Shown piece by piece: positions 45,191-55,859 of a DNA stretch of 64,000 bases. The stretch's first letter is position 1. Each line of letters starts with the position of its first letter. Where the stretch lies: the NCBI GenBank assembly GCA_028023455.1, contig JAQFVV010000032.1, forward strand, positions 5,180,392 through 5,244,391. The letters are read 5' to 3'. Below the pieces are notes generated by a model. It did not search any database. It was not told the origin of the DNA and saw nothing but the letters and a program-made list of their open reading frames with translations. The translations under genes and the position numbers were made by a program. The stretch comes from Epiperipatus broadwayi (taxonomy: Eukaryota > Onychophora > Udeonychophora > Euonychophora > Peripatidae).

Positions 45191-46140
45191 AAAAAACCTG
45201 GTGTCTTTCGCTATTTTTTGTTTATACAAACACAAATTACCCATAGTAAATCCAGATACTTTTATCTATTATTACAAATTAATTTAAACAAAGAAAAATT
45301 ACATTTTTGTAATTTTTAGAATAAAAAAATAATAATAATTGTGATCTATGTACTTTGCTTATATTAAAACAGGCAAAACTCTCTATACATATTACCATTC
45401 AGCGCAAGCCAGAGTAATCAATGGATGCCAGAAGGCTTTTGCATAAAATACCCATCTAATGCCTACTCATCACTAGATGAGGATTTTATGCACAAGCCTT
45501 CTGGTATCCATTGATTACTCTGGCTTGCTCTGAGTGGCAATATGTATAGAGAGTTTTGCCTGCTTTAATAACAGTTAAGAGCAAGCATAAAAAATAGTGA
45601 TCATGTGATGTTTATTACTTTGCTTATAATATTTCTTTTTGTCTTTTTCTATAACTTTGGTATGTGAGTGAAAAGTTTAGCTTTATTTCTAAAAGGAGTC
45701 TAAACCAGTCTAATACATATAAAATAACGACTTATTAAAAAAATATGCTATATATTATTATAATTTAAAATTTACATATATATATAATCGCTTAATTGAT
45801 TTTAGTTTACATCATTTTAAATTATATTAAACTTATTAAAAGAAAATTCTAAAGTGAAAATTCTGCCTGAAAATTTTCTGTCCAAATTAAAGCAAATTGA
45901 GCATAAAAGATAATGTTCAAAATTATATTTAAAACTAATATATAGAGAAATGCACATAAATATAAACATGTAAATAGTTAAAATATTAAGTATTAATATT
46001 ATAAATTTTATGTTGCTCATAATTTGCAATTCTTTTAAAACTGAAATTTTGGTAATTTCTGAAATCTAAAAATAAAATAAAAAATATTTAAATTTAAAAA
46101 TCAGAAAATCTGGTGTGCGTAAATTGAAATGTCTTAGTAA
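45191..46140. repeat. Tandem segmental duplication, unit 1
   Basis: Begins AAAAAACCTGGTGTCT and ends GAAATGTCTTAGTAA. It matches unit 2 along almost all of its length with scattered substitutions and indels. Contains a family B hairpin at 45366-45622. Confidence 0.9.
45366..45622. mobile_element. Family B short hairpin, copy 4
   Basis: Two arms of about 110 bp (AAAACAGGCAAAACTC outward) meet at CATCACTAGATGAGG. The whole hammerhead segment is absent; only the outer arms remain. Confidence 0.85.
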
Positions 46141-47160
46141 AAAAAACCTGGTGTCTCACTATTTTTGTTTATACAAACACAAATTACCCATAGTAAATCC
46201 AGTTACTTTTATCTATTATTACAAATTAATTTTAAACAAAGAAAAATTACATTTTTTGTGATTTTTAGAATAAAAAAAAAATTGTGATCTATGTACTTTG
46301 TTTATATTAAAACAGGCATACGTGTTGCCACTCAGTGCAAGCCAGAGTAATCAATGGATGCCAGAAGGCTTTTGCATAAAATACCCATCTAATGCCTACT
46401 CATCACTAGATGGGGATTTTATGCACAAGCCTTCTGGCATCCATTGATTAATCTGACTTACACTGAATGGCAATACATATAGAGATAGGCACTAGATGGG
46501 AATTTATGTATAAGCCTTCTGGTATCCATTGATTACTCTGGTTTGCACTAAGTGGCAATACATATAAAGTTTTGCCTGTTTTAGTAACAGTTAAGAGCAA
46601 GCATAAGAAATAGTGATCATGTGATGTTTATTATTTTGCTTATATTATTTCTTTTTGTCTTTTTTTATAACTTTGGTATGTGAGTGAAAAGTTTAGCTTT
46701 TATTTCTAAAAGGAGTCTAAACCAGTCTAATATATACATATAAAATAACGACTTATTAAAAAATATGCTATATATTATTATAATTTAAAATTTACATATA
46801 TATATATATATAATCACTTAACTGATTTTAGTTTACATCATTTTAAGTTATATTAAACTTATTAAAAGAAAATTCTAAGGTGAAATTCTGCCTGAAGATT
46901 TTCTGTCCAAATTAAAGCAAATTAAGCATAAAAGAGAATGTTTACAATTATATTTAAAACTAATATATAGGAAAATGCACATAAATATAAACATGTAAAT
47001 AGTTAAAATATAAAGTATTAATATAAATTTTATGTTTCATAATTTGCAATTCTTTTATACTTGAAACTTTGGTAATTTCTGAAATCTAAAAGTAAAAAAA
47101 TATATTTAAATTTAAAAATCAGAAAATCTGATATGTCTAAATTGAAATGTCTTAGTAAAA
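46141..47160. repeat. Tandem segmental duplication, unit 2
   Basis: Same start and end words as unit 1. It is about 70 bp longer, mainly because the family B hairpin inside carries an extra partial arm. Confidence 0.9.
46306..46635. mobile_element. Family B short hairpin, copy 5, with extra partial arm
   Basis: Left arm, central CATCACTAGATGGGG and right arm as in copy 4. The right arm is then followed by a second right arm (GATAGGCACTAGATGGG to TGTGATGTTTATT), while the first TTTTGCCTG end is lost. This looks like template switching inside the hairpin. Confidence 0.8.
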
Positions 47161-48029
47161 AATTCAAAATTTTAGCCAGCTAAAAAATATATGAATTTAT
47201 AATTAAACTATTATATAAAGATATATCTCTTAATGAATAAAAAGAAATTTGTAATACATTTTCAAACCTAGTTGTAATATAAACTGTAATAACTCAGCTA
47301 TCAATGTAGATTTATATGATATATACTTCATTACACAATATATATAAAATAGTATTTTATATTTAATTATATTATTTAAACACATATGCACACATGTATA
47401 TATGTGTGTGTTCATTCATATGATTGTATAATAAAATATAAAATACTATTATATAACAGCAATAGTTCTATATATTTATTATAACCATAATATAATTAAT
47501 TAACTTTTCACTCCTTTTCCTATCTTAATGAAATACTCCAAAAACTTGAGCTGTGTCAAATCACTATAAAACGGTATTTTTAAACCATATATATATATAT
47601 TCTAATTTAATAGCTCTGAGTTAACTTTCAGTGACTTCTCATCAGAATCATATAACAATAGTACAAAAAAAGCTTTTGGGGGCAAATATTTTATGCCCTT
47701 CCTAATATGATGGTAAAGTATTTTAAAGTTTCCATTTACATTGCATACAAAATGACATCTATTGTTTTTTATATATATATAATTAATTTGAAACAAAAGG
47801 AATGGTGAAGAGAGGTGGCAATCCAAATATTTACAAATGTATTACACAAGAGTAAAACTTATCAACTAAATATCCTATAAAAATTATACAAAAAATATAC
47901 TATATAAAAATATATAACTTTCCATTCATTTCTTTTTGTAACTATATTTAAAATATATCAATAAATTTATAACCATACTGTGCTCATATATTGTTTGTTA
48001 AATTTTCTACTTAGAGACAAATTGAGGCT
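47161..48029. other. AT-rich non-coding DNA
   Basis: A 74-codon minus frame at 47602-47826 has no recognised motif. Nothing else is supported. Confidence 0.45.
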
Positions 48030-48066
48030 ACTAGTCAATCAAGCTTTAGCGCTTTATCATCATCAG
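48030..48066 (-). ncRNA. Possible decayed hammerhead-like motif
   Basis: The minus strand reads CUGAUGA, then a weak stem (AAGC/GCUU), then GAUUGAC where GAAAC is expected. Neighbouring sequence does not show stem I or stem III clearly. Weak. Confidence 0.2.
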
Positions 48067-48775
48067 TGGCAATTTGACATTGCTCATCATTTCTTAACAC
48101 AAATGGATATATGTATATTCATAAAACACATTTAACGATGATTGAAAGGTTGTTTGTATATTTGTTTCCATGATTGCTTATTACTATCTATTGCTTAAAA
48201 TATACATAGATTCCCAAATCTTTTGTGCATAATCCTGGCTAAAATTGTTGTTCTTTCTCCTTCAAGATACTGATCTTATAAGAAAACACCTCATTTCCAA
48301 ATTTATATTTAAGTTTGTTTCCACTTATGGCATTTACACTGTATTCCCACAAGATATGTTATATTTATTCCACAATTAAAATTTTAATTCATACAATACT
48401 TCTGTTATTCTTCATACTTTGAAAACAATTCGATACCTTTTGTTTCCTTTTATTTAGCATTAAAAAATAGTCTTTAAAAAATTAAGAGTGGTTTAAAATT
48501 CACATATATACTCTTAAGCCAGAATTTTACTATTTTTTTTTTAAACCTTAAAAAAATGTATGACCTTTGCAGGGGCATAATTTTTGAATTAATGCAATGT
48601 CATCTAATCAATAGTACTTGTTAATGAATAATAATTTTAGTTAAACTTCGATCAAATCTATTATTAAAAGCAAGTCACCTATTAGTGTTTGTAATCAATA
48701 TTAGCAAAAAATTGTAAATGTATATATAAATATTAGTTCGAAAACAATGAAATCTTATTTTCATAAATAATAATA

Positions 48776-49207
48776 TTAGAGGAGATTTGAACACAGACTT
48801 TTGAGCTCTTTCAGTCATCCACTCCATCTTCTATAATCAATACACATGACCACATATATGTGGAAAAGATAAACGATCTCTAATATACATTACGTTATGC
48901 TGAACCAGTACTCATCAGTTGGTCAGGATCATCATTTTCTACAAATGTATATAATCAATGCTCAATTCATATTAAGATAGCAAATTTTCAAACTTTAATG
49001 GACAGGTTTCAATTCTCTCCACTCTCTACCTCTTCATGAAGCCATACTTATCATTGAAAATATGATGATCGACTGCTCAAAGTTTTTGTTGATAACAATA
49101 TTATAGTCATAATCATGTTGACCTTAAATATATTAGAGATCATTTATCTTTTTCACATGTATGTGGTCGTATGAATGACTGAAGGAGCTTGAAAATCTTA
49201 TTCAAAT
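48776..49207. mobile_element. Family A inverted-repeat element, copy 1 (right arm mostly deleted)
   Basis: The left arm is nearly full (GATTTGAACACAGAC, then the hammerhead region, then CAAACTTTAATGGACAGG). The centre keeps ATTATAGTCATAATCATGTTG. The right arm retains only its outer 80-90 bp (ATTAGAGATCATTTATC to GAGCTTGAAAATC). No coding sequence. Confidence 0.8.
48879..48923 (-). ncRNA. Decayed hammerhead motif (family A, copy 1)
   Basis: The minus strand keeps ACCAA, CUGAUGA and a hairpin (GUACUGGUUCAGCAU), but GAAA has become AACG and stem I' UUGGU has become UUAGA. Inactive. Confidence 0.5.
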
Positions 49208-49900
49208 CCATACTTGAATTTAAATATTATAAATAATAAAATTCTAAGAGAATTCAAATGAATTTTTTTAATTCACCGTCTTTGGATAGAAAAGACAAGA
49301 AAATATTTTAATATAAGAAATGGCGAGTTTGGGTTAAATCTGGCACATTCGCATTTTAAAACTATTTAGAAACCTTATCCTGAATTGTTAACCTTCAGTA
49401 TATATACTAGATAACCGATTTACATATGTGTAGATATGTCGTTTTTCCCTCTAAGCAAATAGAGTAAATTAATAACAGAGCATTATAAAGAAGCGATAAT
49501 ATTTGCTTACAGATAGTTTGTCATTCTTTCAACCCACAATTAATTCTAATATCTCAATTTTAGAGCTACATCATAAACTTTATATTGTTATGACGCTTAT
49601 ATACATACATTAGTATTTGATTTAATTTTCCAAAAATTAGGTCGCCCTACCCCCATCCCTTATTTCTTTTTTGAACATAAAAAAAGTATTTGAAGAAAGT
49701 CGGCTATTTTCTTTTTTTTTTTTTAAAAAAAAAAAAATAGAGACCAGAAATATAAGATATTTTAAAAATGCGGAATTCAAATAACTGTCTCTTTAACAAA
49801 TTGTTACAGAAAGGATCAATTTTACTTAAAAAAGAACACATGGCTTGCTTAATGACTTCTCTTTTTTTTTCCACGTAATAGTTGCTAAATTCAAATTTTT
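49208..49900. other. AT-rich non-coding DNA
   Basis: No gene recognised. Poly(T)/poly(A) runs near 49710-49740. Confidence 0.5.
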
Positions 49901-49904
49901 CAAA

Positions 49905-50185
49905 TAGAATACAATTCTTAGTCAGAAAGACGCCAGGTCACATGATTTTCAATCTAGTCCTGAGTTTTCTCGAATGTTGATTTTTTTTTCCCGAGGTTTA
50001 ACATTTAAACGCTAGATCTCAGTGGGAATATTAGATTATCTTTAACTTGATCCGGAGTGCTGCTGTTGCAGTCGATGTTTTATCTCGGCTGGCCATATTT
50101 ACACTAGGGACCCCGTGTTAGACTCTTCGGTGTCCGATAAAGGCGGCCCCTAGTACCAGCGCTTTCGTTTCAAAGAGAAAAAAAA
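49905..50185 (-). promoter_or_regulatory. GC- and CpG-rich island: candidate promoter/first exon
   Basis: This is the most GC- and CpG-rich patch of the window (GGACCCCG, CCGATAAAGGCGGCCCC, AGCGCTTTCG). It contains nested complementary blocks on the plus strand: GCTGG/CCAGC, CTAGGG/CCCTAG, CCG/CGG and TTAGAC/GTC-TAA, which can form an imperfect hairpin at 50088-50161. CTAGGG-type blocks in opposite orientation faintly resemble CTCF-like sites. On the minus strand it leads into an ATG with a good context. Confidence 0.4.
50047..50096 (-). CDS. Candidate first coding exon (MASRDKTSTATAALRI...)
   Basis: The minus strand has AAATATGG, a good start context, opening MASRDKTSTATAALRIKLKII before a stop at 50031. 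A GT donor-like site (CAA|GTTAAA) at 50047/50046 could end the exon before that stop. The residue mix is unlike chance AT-rich frames. No downstream exon was found and the protein is not recognised. It might equally be a short chance frame inside a regulatory island. Confidence 0.3.
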
Positions 50186-50761
50186 ATGTTTCCCATTTTA
50201 AATTGATATATGGTGACAACGTAATAATTTTTTGACGGTTACAAACTATAACAAGTTATAAAAGACTTTACTATATTTAAATTGTTACATATACATTAGA
50301 TATGGACATCTATACAAATTAAATAGATGATAATTAAAATAGGTAATAAATATTGAAACAATTAGATTTGAATTATAATATATATATACTAGAAATTAAT
50401 AAAACACATACACATATTAAATATTTATGCATTGTTCATCTATAAAGGTTTATATAACTTTTAAAAAATAAATTTATTATTGAAATTGTAAGATTTAATT
50501 GTATATATATGAAGAATAACTAATTTAAAGAATTCTATAATCAAGACATAACACGTGATTGTCATCGGTGATTATTTGACATTGCATGTCTTCCTCAACA
50601 TAATTTACTTTAGCTGAAATGCACAAGCTTATATATATACCTGTGTCTATATATGTAATAGACAGGGTATGAGCACAGACTTTCACATGACCCACCACTC
50701 TCCACACTATCTCATAACACTGATACACCGGAACACATATATGTTGAAAAGATAAATTATC

Positions 50762-50805
50762 ACCAATATATATATTTCATGCTAAACCAGCAATCATCAG
50801 TTGGT
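50762..50805 (-). ncRNA. Type I hammerhead ribozyme motif (family A, copy 2, left arm)
   Basis: Minus strand order: stem I ACCAA, core CUGAUGA, stem II UGCU-GGUUU-AGCA, GAAA, stem III AUAU/AUAU, cleavage triplet AUA, stem I' UUGGU. Stem I pairs over 5 bp and stem II over 4 bp. Stem III has no loop as a monomer, so like other hammerheads with minimal stem III it may work better as a dimer or co-transcriptionally. The U-U at the base of stem II is a weakness. Confidence 0.68.
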
Positions 50806-51196
50806 CCAGATTACCATCTCTACACATATATGCTACAAGTGCTCAGATATATATTAAGATAGCAAATCCTCCTTCTTTAATGGACGGGCTTCAATCTACT
50901 CCACACTCCAACTCTTCAACTGTCCATCCAATTGAAAATCTGATGATGGAACGCTCAAAGGCCACCCTGAGGCCAAGATTATAGTCACACCCATGTTGAC
51001 TTAAGGTCAATCTGACCTCTCATGTGCAGGCCTCAGGGTGGCCTTTGAGCATTTATCATCAGATTTCCAATTGGATGGACAGTTGAAGAGTTGGAGTGTG
51101 GAGTAGATTGAAGCCTGTCCATTAAAGAAGGAGGATTTGCTATTTTAATATATATCTGAGCACTTGTAGCATATATGTGTAGAGATGGTAATCTGG

Positions 51197-51240
51197 ACCA
51201 ACTGATGATTGCTGTTTTAGCATGAAATACGTATATTGGT
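51197..51240 (+). ncRNA. Type I hammerhead ribozyme motif (family A, copy 2, right arm)
   Basis: Plus strand order: ACCAA (51197-51201), CUGAUGA (51202-51208), stem II UGCU/AGCA around GUUUU, GAAA (51224-51227), stem III AUAC/GUAU, AUA triplet ending at 51235, UUGGU (51236-51240). All invariant core positions are present. Stem III differs from the left arm by a C-G to U-A exchange that keeps pairing. Confidence 0.7.
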
Positions 51241-51343
51241 GATTATTTATCTTTTCAACATATGTGTGTTCGGGTGGTGTGGAGAGTGGTGAGTCATGTG
51301 AAAGTCTGTGCTCATACCCTGTCTATTACAATTTACTTTAGTA

Positions 51344-51435
51344 ACTTTTTTTTCCATGTGCCAAAGTGTTGACAGGGAAGTGAACCTGGGCCAGTTGCCT
51401 GGAAGGCAGCTATGCTAACCACAAGGCCACCAAGA
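51344..51435 (-). mobile_element. tRNA-derived SINE, copy 2
   Basis: The minus strand has GGTGGCCTTGTGGTTAGC (A-box region), CCAGGTTCACTTCCC (B-box region), CACTTTGGCACATGG and an A-rich end. Same family as 13.9 and 58.9 kb. It sits between family A copy 2 and an RTE relic. Confidence 0.75.
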
Positions 51436-51436
51436 T

Positions 51437-52440
51437 TTATATATTATGAAAAGGCATTTGAGTCTATAAGCATTTCTTCAGTGATTAAAGCATTGGATTA
51501 TCAATGTATAGATAGACCCAGAATATTATCATATTCTGAAATAAAAACGCAACAGCAATGATTAGATTACATAATGATACTAAGAAGATTACCAATAAGA
51601 AGGGTATAAGATAAGGTGACTCCATATCTCCAAAACTTTTTACAGCAGTGCTGCAAGAAGTATTTTGTGGAATAAAATGGGAAGCAAAAGGTGTTAAAGT
51701 AAGTGAAGATAATTAAGTCATTTAGATTTTGAAAGTGATGTAGTTGGTTTTTTGCAAATAATGTTTCAGAGCTTCAGGAAATGTTGCAAGAGTTATCAGA
51801 TGAAAGTAAGAAAGTAGGATCAAAGGTAAATGCTAAAAAACCTAAAGTAATGTTCAATGAATTTTCTCAAAAGATGAAAATAAAGATTAATTATGAGGAG
51901 TTATAGGCAGTTAACAACTACAAATACCTTAGTCAGGTTACTAATACAGATAGAAATATAATGGATGAAATTAATCATAGAATTAAACTTGGTTAGAGTG
52001 CTTTTGGTAGAAATAACTTAATATTAAAGAAAATATGCATATGTGTTTGAAAAGGAGAAGAGCAATACAGAAACTTCAGACTATTCAAGTGAGTATGGAG
52101 AGATGCATCTTAGGAGTAACAAGAAAGATCAAAAATGCAATACATGGCTAAGAGAACAAGCAGGTGGTAATGACATTGTTGAAAGAATTAAAAAACTGAA
52201 GTGAAGTTGGTTGGACATATTGCTAAAAGGGATGATAATAGATGGACAATTAAAATCTTAAACTGGATTCCAAGAGATTGTAAAAGACTCAGAAAGAGAT
52301 TACATGTGAGATGGAAAGTGTGCAGGGATGATGTGGAGAAGAGAGGCTATATATCGAAGAAAATGGATTGAACTTGTAAATATCTTCATCCTGCAGTGAA
52401 TTGATAATGGTTGATGATGAATGTTGATAAAAAGAATTGA
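51437..52440 (+). pseudogene. RTE-like LINE relic, copy 2
   Basis: Begins inside RT motif A (YYEKAFESISISSVIKALDY, same segment as 33.7 kb) and passes the motif B region (IRxGDSISPKLFTAVLQE). Motif C is decayed. It continues through KIKINYEE, NYKYL, a GHIAKRDDNRWTIKILNWIP region and a final PAVN near the 3' end. Multiple stops, small deletions and frameshifts separate the blocks. The end near TTGATAATGGTTGATGATGA matches the copy at 32.65 kb. Non-functional. Confidence 0.8.
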
Positions 52441-53335
52441 ACTTATATGAGTGATAATCATATGTTTTATTTGATCACAGAAAATCATTACCTAGATGCC
52501 AGATGTTACAACATATAAATGTGTGAGACTTTATCATTTTTTAAATTTAAATTATTATATATAACATCTATATAGGATAAAATAGATTTGGGGAAATGAA
52601 TGCTAAATAATCATATTATTAGGCCCAATAGTTCTGTTCAATTGACCAAAATATTTTTTGCTCCACTTTACTTAAATAAGAATCTATCTAGTAAACTTTA
52701 TCTCTTCTTCACCATTCTACTTATGTGCTAATATCATATAACTAGGGTTTTTTTTCTATTTTTTTTTTATCAACATAGTTAATTAAATTTAAATGCAAAA
52801 ATGGAAGTGTGTTTCTTAATATTTTTAGTCTTCAAATTGAATATATTTAAATATATTTTTAAAATGATAAAAATTCACATTATTTAGACTTCCAAAAGAA
52901 AGAAAGAAATATCTAAACTTCATTCTGAAGATAACAGTCCATGTTAATTAAATCAGACAACTAATAACAGTTCTTCTGTATATTATAGTCAAACTTATTT
53001 GCATCTCTAAATTATTCTGTTTATTGTTAAAATCTCATGCTATTTATCTCCTAAAATTTCTACAAATTCTGTTTTTAGATTAATTTTATTTTTAAGTTAT
53101 TCTTTCATTTTGATTCTTGTTTAATTCCAATCATTTGTTCAAATGCATCATTTTCATTTATGATGTAAATCATTGGTTTTGATACAATTCATCTTCAGTT
53201 CTATACTACTTGATTTAAATACAGAAACTAAATTTTACTAAATCAGTAATATTATATTGCACAATCTAATACAAATTCAGCTAGATATGTTGATTGTCAA
53301 AATAATTGTAAATTTTTCAATTATCAGGCCAACCA
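52441..53335. other. AT-rich non-coding DNA
   Basis: Nothing recognisable. Confidence 0.5.
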
Positions 53336-53339
53336 AAGT

Positions 53340-53612
53340 ATAGAGAAATCTATGATCAACACTGATGGACTGAAAAGTAAAATACTGAGCAAAAAAAAAA
53401 TTAAGACTCAATAGAGCCTTACAGATATTTTTTTAGAAAAAAGCAGATAGTCAATTAAAATCATAAAATGGATGTTAAAAAATTATAAGAAACCTAAAAG
53501 AAGGAAGTTTCTGGCATGATGTGGAGAAGGAAAACTTTGGATCAGATAAATTGGATTAAACACGTAAACATTTTTATGCTGCAGTAAATTAATGTTAAAA
53601 TTAAAAATGGTA
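53340..53612 (+). pseudogene. RTE-like LINE relic, copy 3 (3' end only)
   Basis: The segment with GGCATGATGTGGAGAAGG and TTGGATTAAACACGTAAACA, then ATGCTGCAGTAAATTAATG, matches the last 100-200 bp of the RTE copies at 32.7 and 52.3 kb with heavy decay. Confidence 0.6.
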
Positions 53613-53940
53613 TTTATATTAAGAATAACTAAAAATTATAAATGAAAATAATAATAAATGGTGAATGAAAGTCTATCAGATGGATTTAAGCCCCAACAAA
53701 TTTTCATTCTGAATTGGGACTTTATATAGATGTGCAAATCCATTTGAATGGGGCAAATAACATGTTTTTAAAACATTCATGTAAAATTTTAATGATAGAA
53801 TTAAAAAATATTTGAAAGATAAATTTAAATATGAGAATAAAAATGAGAAGTGGTATCTATACATATGGAATTTAAAGGAAAAGAGGGGGAAATAAGAGAG
53901 AAAAAGAAAAAGTTAAAGATAAATTTTGTAATGATTATGT
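53613..53940. other. AT-rich non-coding DNA
   Basis: Nothing recognisable. Confidence 0.5.
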
Positions 53941-54110
53941 AGCTCACCAATAAACATCACATGATCACCATTTCTTATGCTTGCTTATAAATGTTATTAA
54001 AACAGGCAAAACTCTCCATACAGTATTGTTACTCAGTACAAGTCAGAGTAGTCAATGGATTCCAGAAGGCTTGTGAATAAAATCCCCACCTTGTGCTTAC
54101 TCATCTAATA

Positions 54111-54152
54111 TCCCCAGACTTGTTTCTGGCTTGTAACCTTCATCAGTGAAAA
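54111..54152 (-). ncRNA. Intact type I hammerhead ribozyme motif (family B)
   Basis: Minus strand order: stem I UUUUCA, core CUGAUGA, stem II GGU-UACAA-GCC with flanking A residues, GAAA, stem III of 2 bp (AC/GU) with AA loop, cleavage triplet GUC, stem I' UGGGGA. All invariant positions are present. Stem I pairs over 6 bp using G-U wobbles. The GAAAC-AA-GUC form with minimal stem III is known from animal type I hammerheads. Predicted to self-cleave after C at position 54117 of the minus strand. Confidence 0.75.
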
Positions 54153-54562
54153 GCCTTGGATCTGAGAGCACTGCAACTAAACTAATCTGGGGATATTGGA
54201 TGAGTAGGCACTAGATGGGGATTTTATGCACAAGCCTTCTGGAATCCATTGATTACTCTGGCTTGCACTGAGTAGCAATACTGTATGGAGAGTTTTGCCT
54301 GTTTTAATAACATTTATAAGCATGCATAAGAAATGGTAACTTATGATGTTTATTGGCTTAAAACCAACCCTGTCTAATAGGATAATGGTGGCTATGGTTA
54401 TTAAAGAACCAAAGATATATAAGCTAATGATCTTGGATTGAAAATAGTATTGTGTTTTCAATTTAAGATTCATAGTTTTGTAGTTAAGTAGAGATAAAAG
54501 GCAGCTGGTGAAGGATTACATTAGATCCTAAGATCTAGGTGCAGTGCTCTCAGATCCATGGC

Positions 54563-54604
54563 TTCTCAATGACGAAGGCCACAAGCCAGAAACTAGTCTG
54601 GGGA
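54563..54604 (+). ncRNA. Near-intact hammerhead motif (family B, copy 6, right arm)
   Basis: Order: UUCUCA, AUGACGA, stem II GGC-CACAA-GCC, GAAAC-UA-GUC, UGGGGA. Position 7 tolerates C, but C3 is A, which should disable the core. Stems I, II and III all pair. Confidence 0.6.
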
Positions 54605-54722
54605 TATTGGATGAGTAGGCACTGAATAGGGATTTTATGCACAAACCTTCTGGCATCCATCGATTAAGCTGGCTTGCACTAAGTGGCAATACTGTATGGA
54701 GAGTTTTGCCTGTGTTAATAAT

Positions 54723-55859
54723 TATGTCAATCGATATGAAGCATAAATGCAAGGACAACGTCTTAGAAGTCTTTTAAAATTTTATTTAACATTCTGAAAT
54801 GACTTTATTTAATATTTTTGGCAATATATTGTAAATATCGATATATCTAATGCAGCAAGTACGTTCCATTACAATATATATATTCAAAACAATTCAAAAC
54901 GTTGTCTAATTGGACTCTTGGTGTTAGAAAATAATTAATATTGCAATATCTTTAGGATATTTTGGAGATAATCTTTATAATAAATTAAATCAGTTTTTTT
55001 ACAAAACACAGGCTTAAGTTCATTATAAAATACTTTTGTATTTGTTTTCTGCTTTACATGCCCAATTTAACAAACATACTTCTTGCAATGCTATGTTAAA
55101 TACCATTACACCCAGCAAAGACAATAGCTTATCGATTCCTCATAATTTTGCCTTCATGTTTTCAGAATGTTATGAAACATTCTTAAGTAAAAAAAAATTA
55201 TGTTAATAAAAATTTCATGTCTTTTGTACAATCAATTTATTAGAAAACCAACCCTATGCGTAACTAATTTGGTTAAAGTAATTAAACATTCTACTTCTTA
55301 ACTTGCTAAATGCAACTGGTAAATTAAAATATATGCAGTACTTGACAGCTAAAACTATTTTTCTACCTATAAAACCATTTTTTTAAATTTATTCACATTT
55401 TAAACTAGTAATTATTTTGATATTAAAAAATAATTTTCAATCAATGACTGATAAAGCATTTGGGTGGTTTTTAACACTATTTACGAAATCTAATATTTTT
55501 TATAGATTATAGTTACAATGTTAAAATCAATCTATAGATATCCTTTCAATAGTCAAAATCAACACAATTATCAATATACTGAAAAAGATGACTTGTTGTT
55601 TGTTTATTTGTTGTTGTTTTGTTTTTTTCATTTAATCGCTTCATATAAAAAATAGCACCATCAAGCATATAATACTTACTAGCATCTGTTGCAAGACGCC
55701 ATTTATAAACTATTTAATAAACCGCAAGTTAAAAAATTTTAAAACAAAATTGGAATTAATTCACATATTTGTTTAACGTCAATTTCTATTTTAAATAGTT
55801 TAGATTTTCCATCACGATTTTAAATTATTGTTATAAACTTTCTCAATCGAGTCAAATTA
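54723..55859. other. AT-rich non-coding DNA
   Basis: Nothing recognisable. Confidence 0.5.

Larger units (their letters stand above)
50654..51330. mobile_element. Family A inverted-repeat element, copy 2 (best preserved)
   Basis: Two arms of about 310 bp start TGTAATAGACAGGG and end CCCTGTCTATTACA. They are highly similar and surround a spacer near 50980-51030. AATTTACTTTAG occurs at 50602-50613 and 51330-51341 and may be a target-site duplication, although about 40 bp separate the left one from the arm. Each arm carries a hammerhead ribozyme motif. The transcript of either strand would form a very long hairpin. No protein is encoded. A SINE lies immediately to the right. Confidence 0.88.
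53944..54722. mobile_element. Family B inverted-repeat element, copy 6 (composite)
   Basis: The first half is a hairpin of about 400 bp: left arm from AACATCACATGATCACC with a hammerhead in minus orientation, then the right outer arm to TTATGATGTTTATTGGC. An inner spacer follows (AAAACCAACCCTGTCTAATAG onward). The second half then carries the inner arm, a plus-strand hammerhead and another right outer arm ending TTTTGCCTGTGTTAATAA. The long form resembles copy 2, with an extra arm inserted. No coding capacity. Confidence 0.85.

Noticed and set aside
47602-47826. 74-codon minus frame with KGIKYLPPKAFFVLLLYDSDE
   Set aside because: Looks somewhat protein-like, but there is no domain, no splice context and no partner exon.
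50602-51341. AATTTACTTTAG pair as a certain target-site duplication of family A copy 2
   Set aside because: The left copy is about 40 bp outside the inverted repeat, so it may be coincidental; kept only as a possibility.
54177-54758. 98- and 76-codon minus frames sharing SLSAYSSNIPRLV-like ends, also near 35214
   Set aside because: They are translations of the family B repeat, repeated because the element is repeated. No evidence of a protein.
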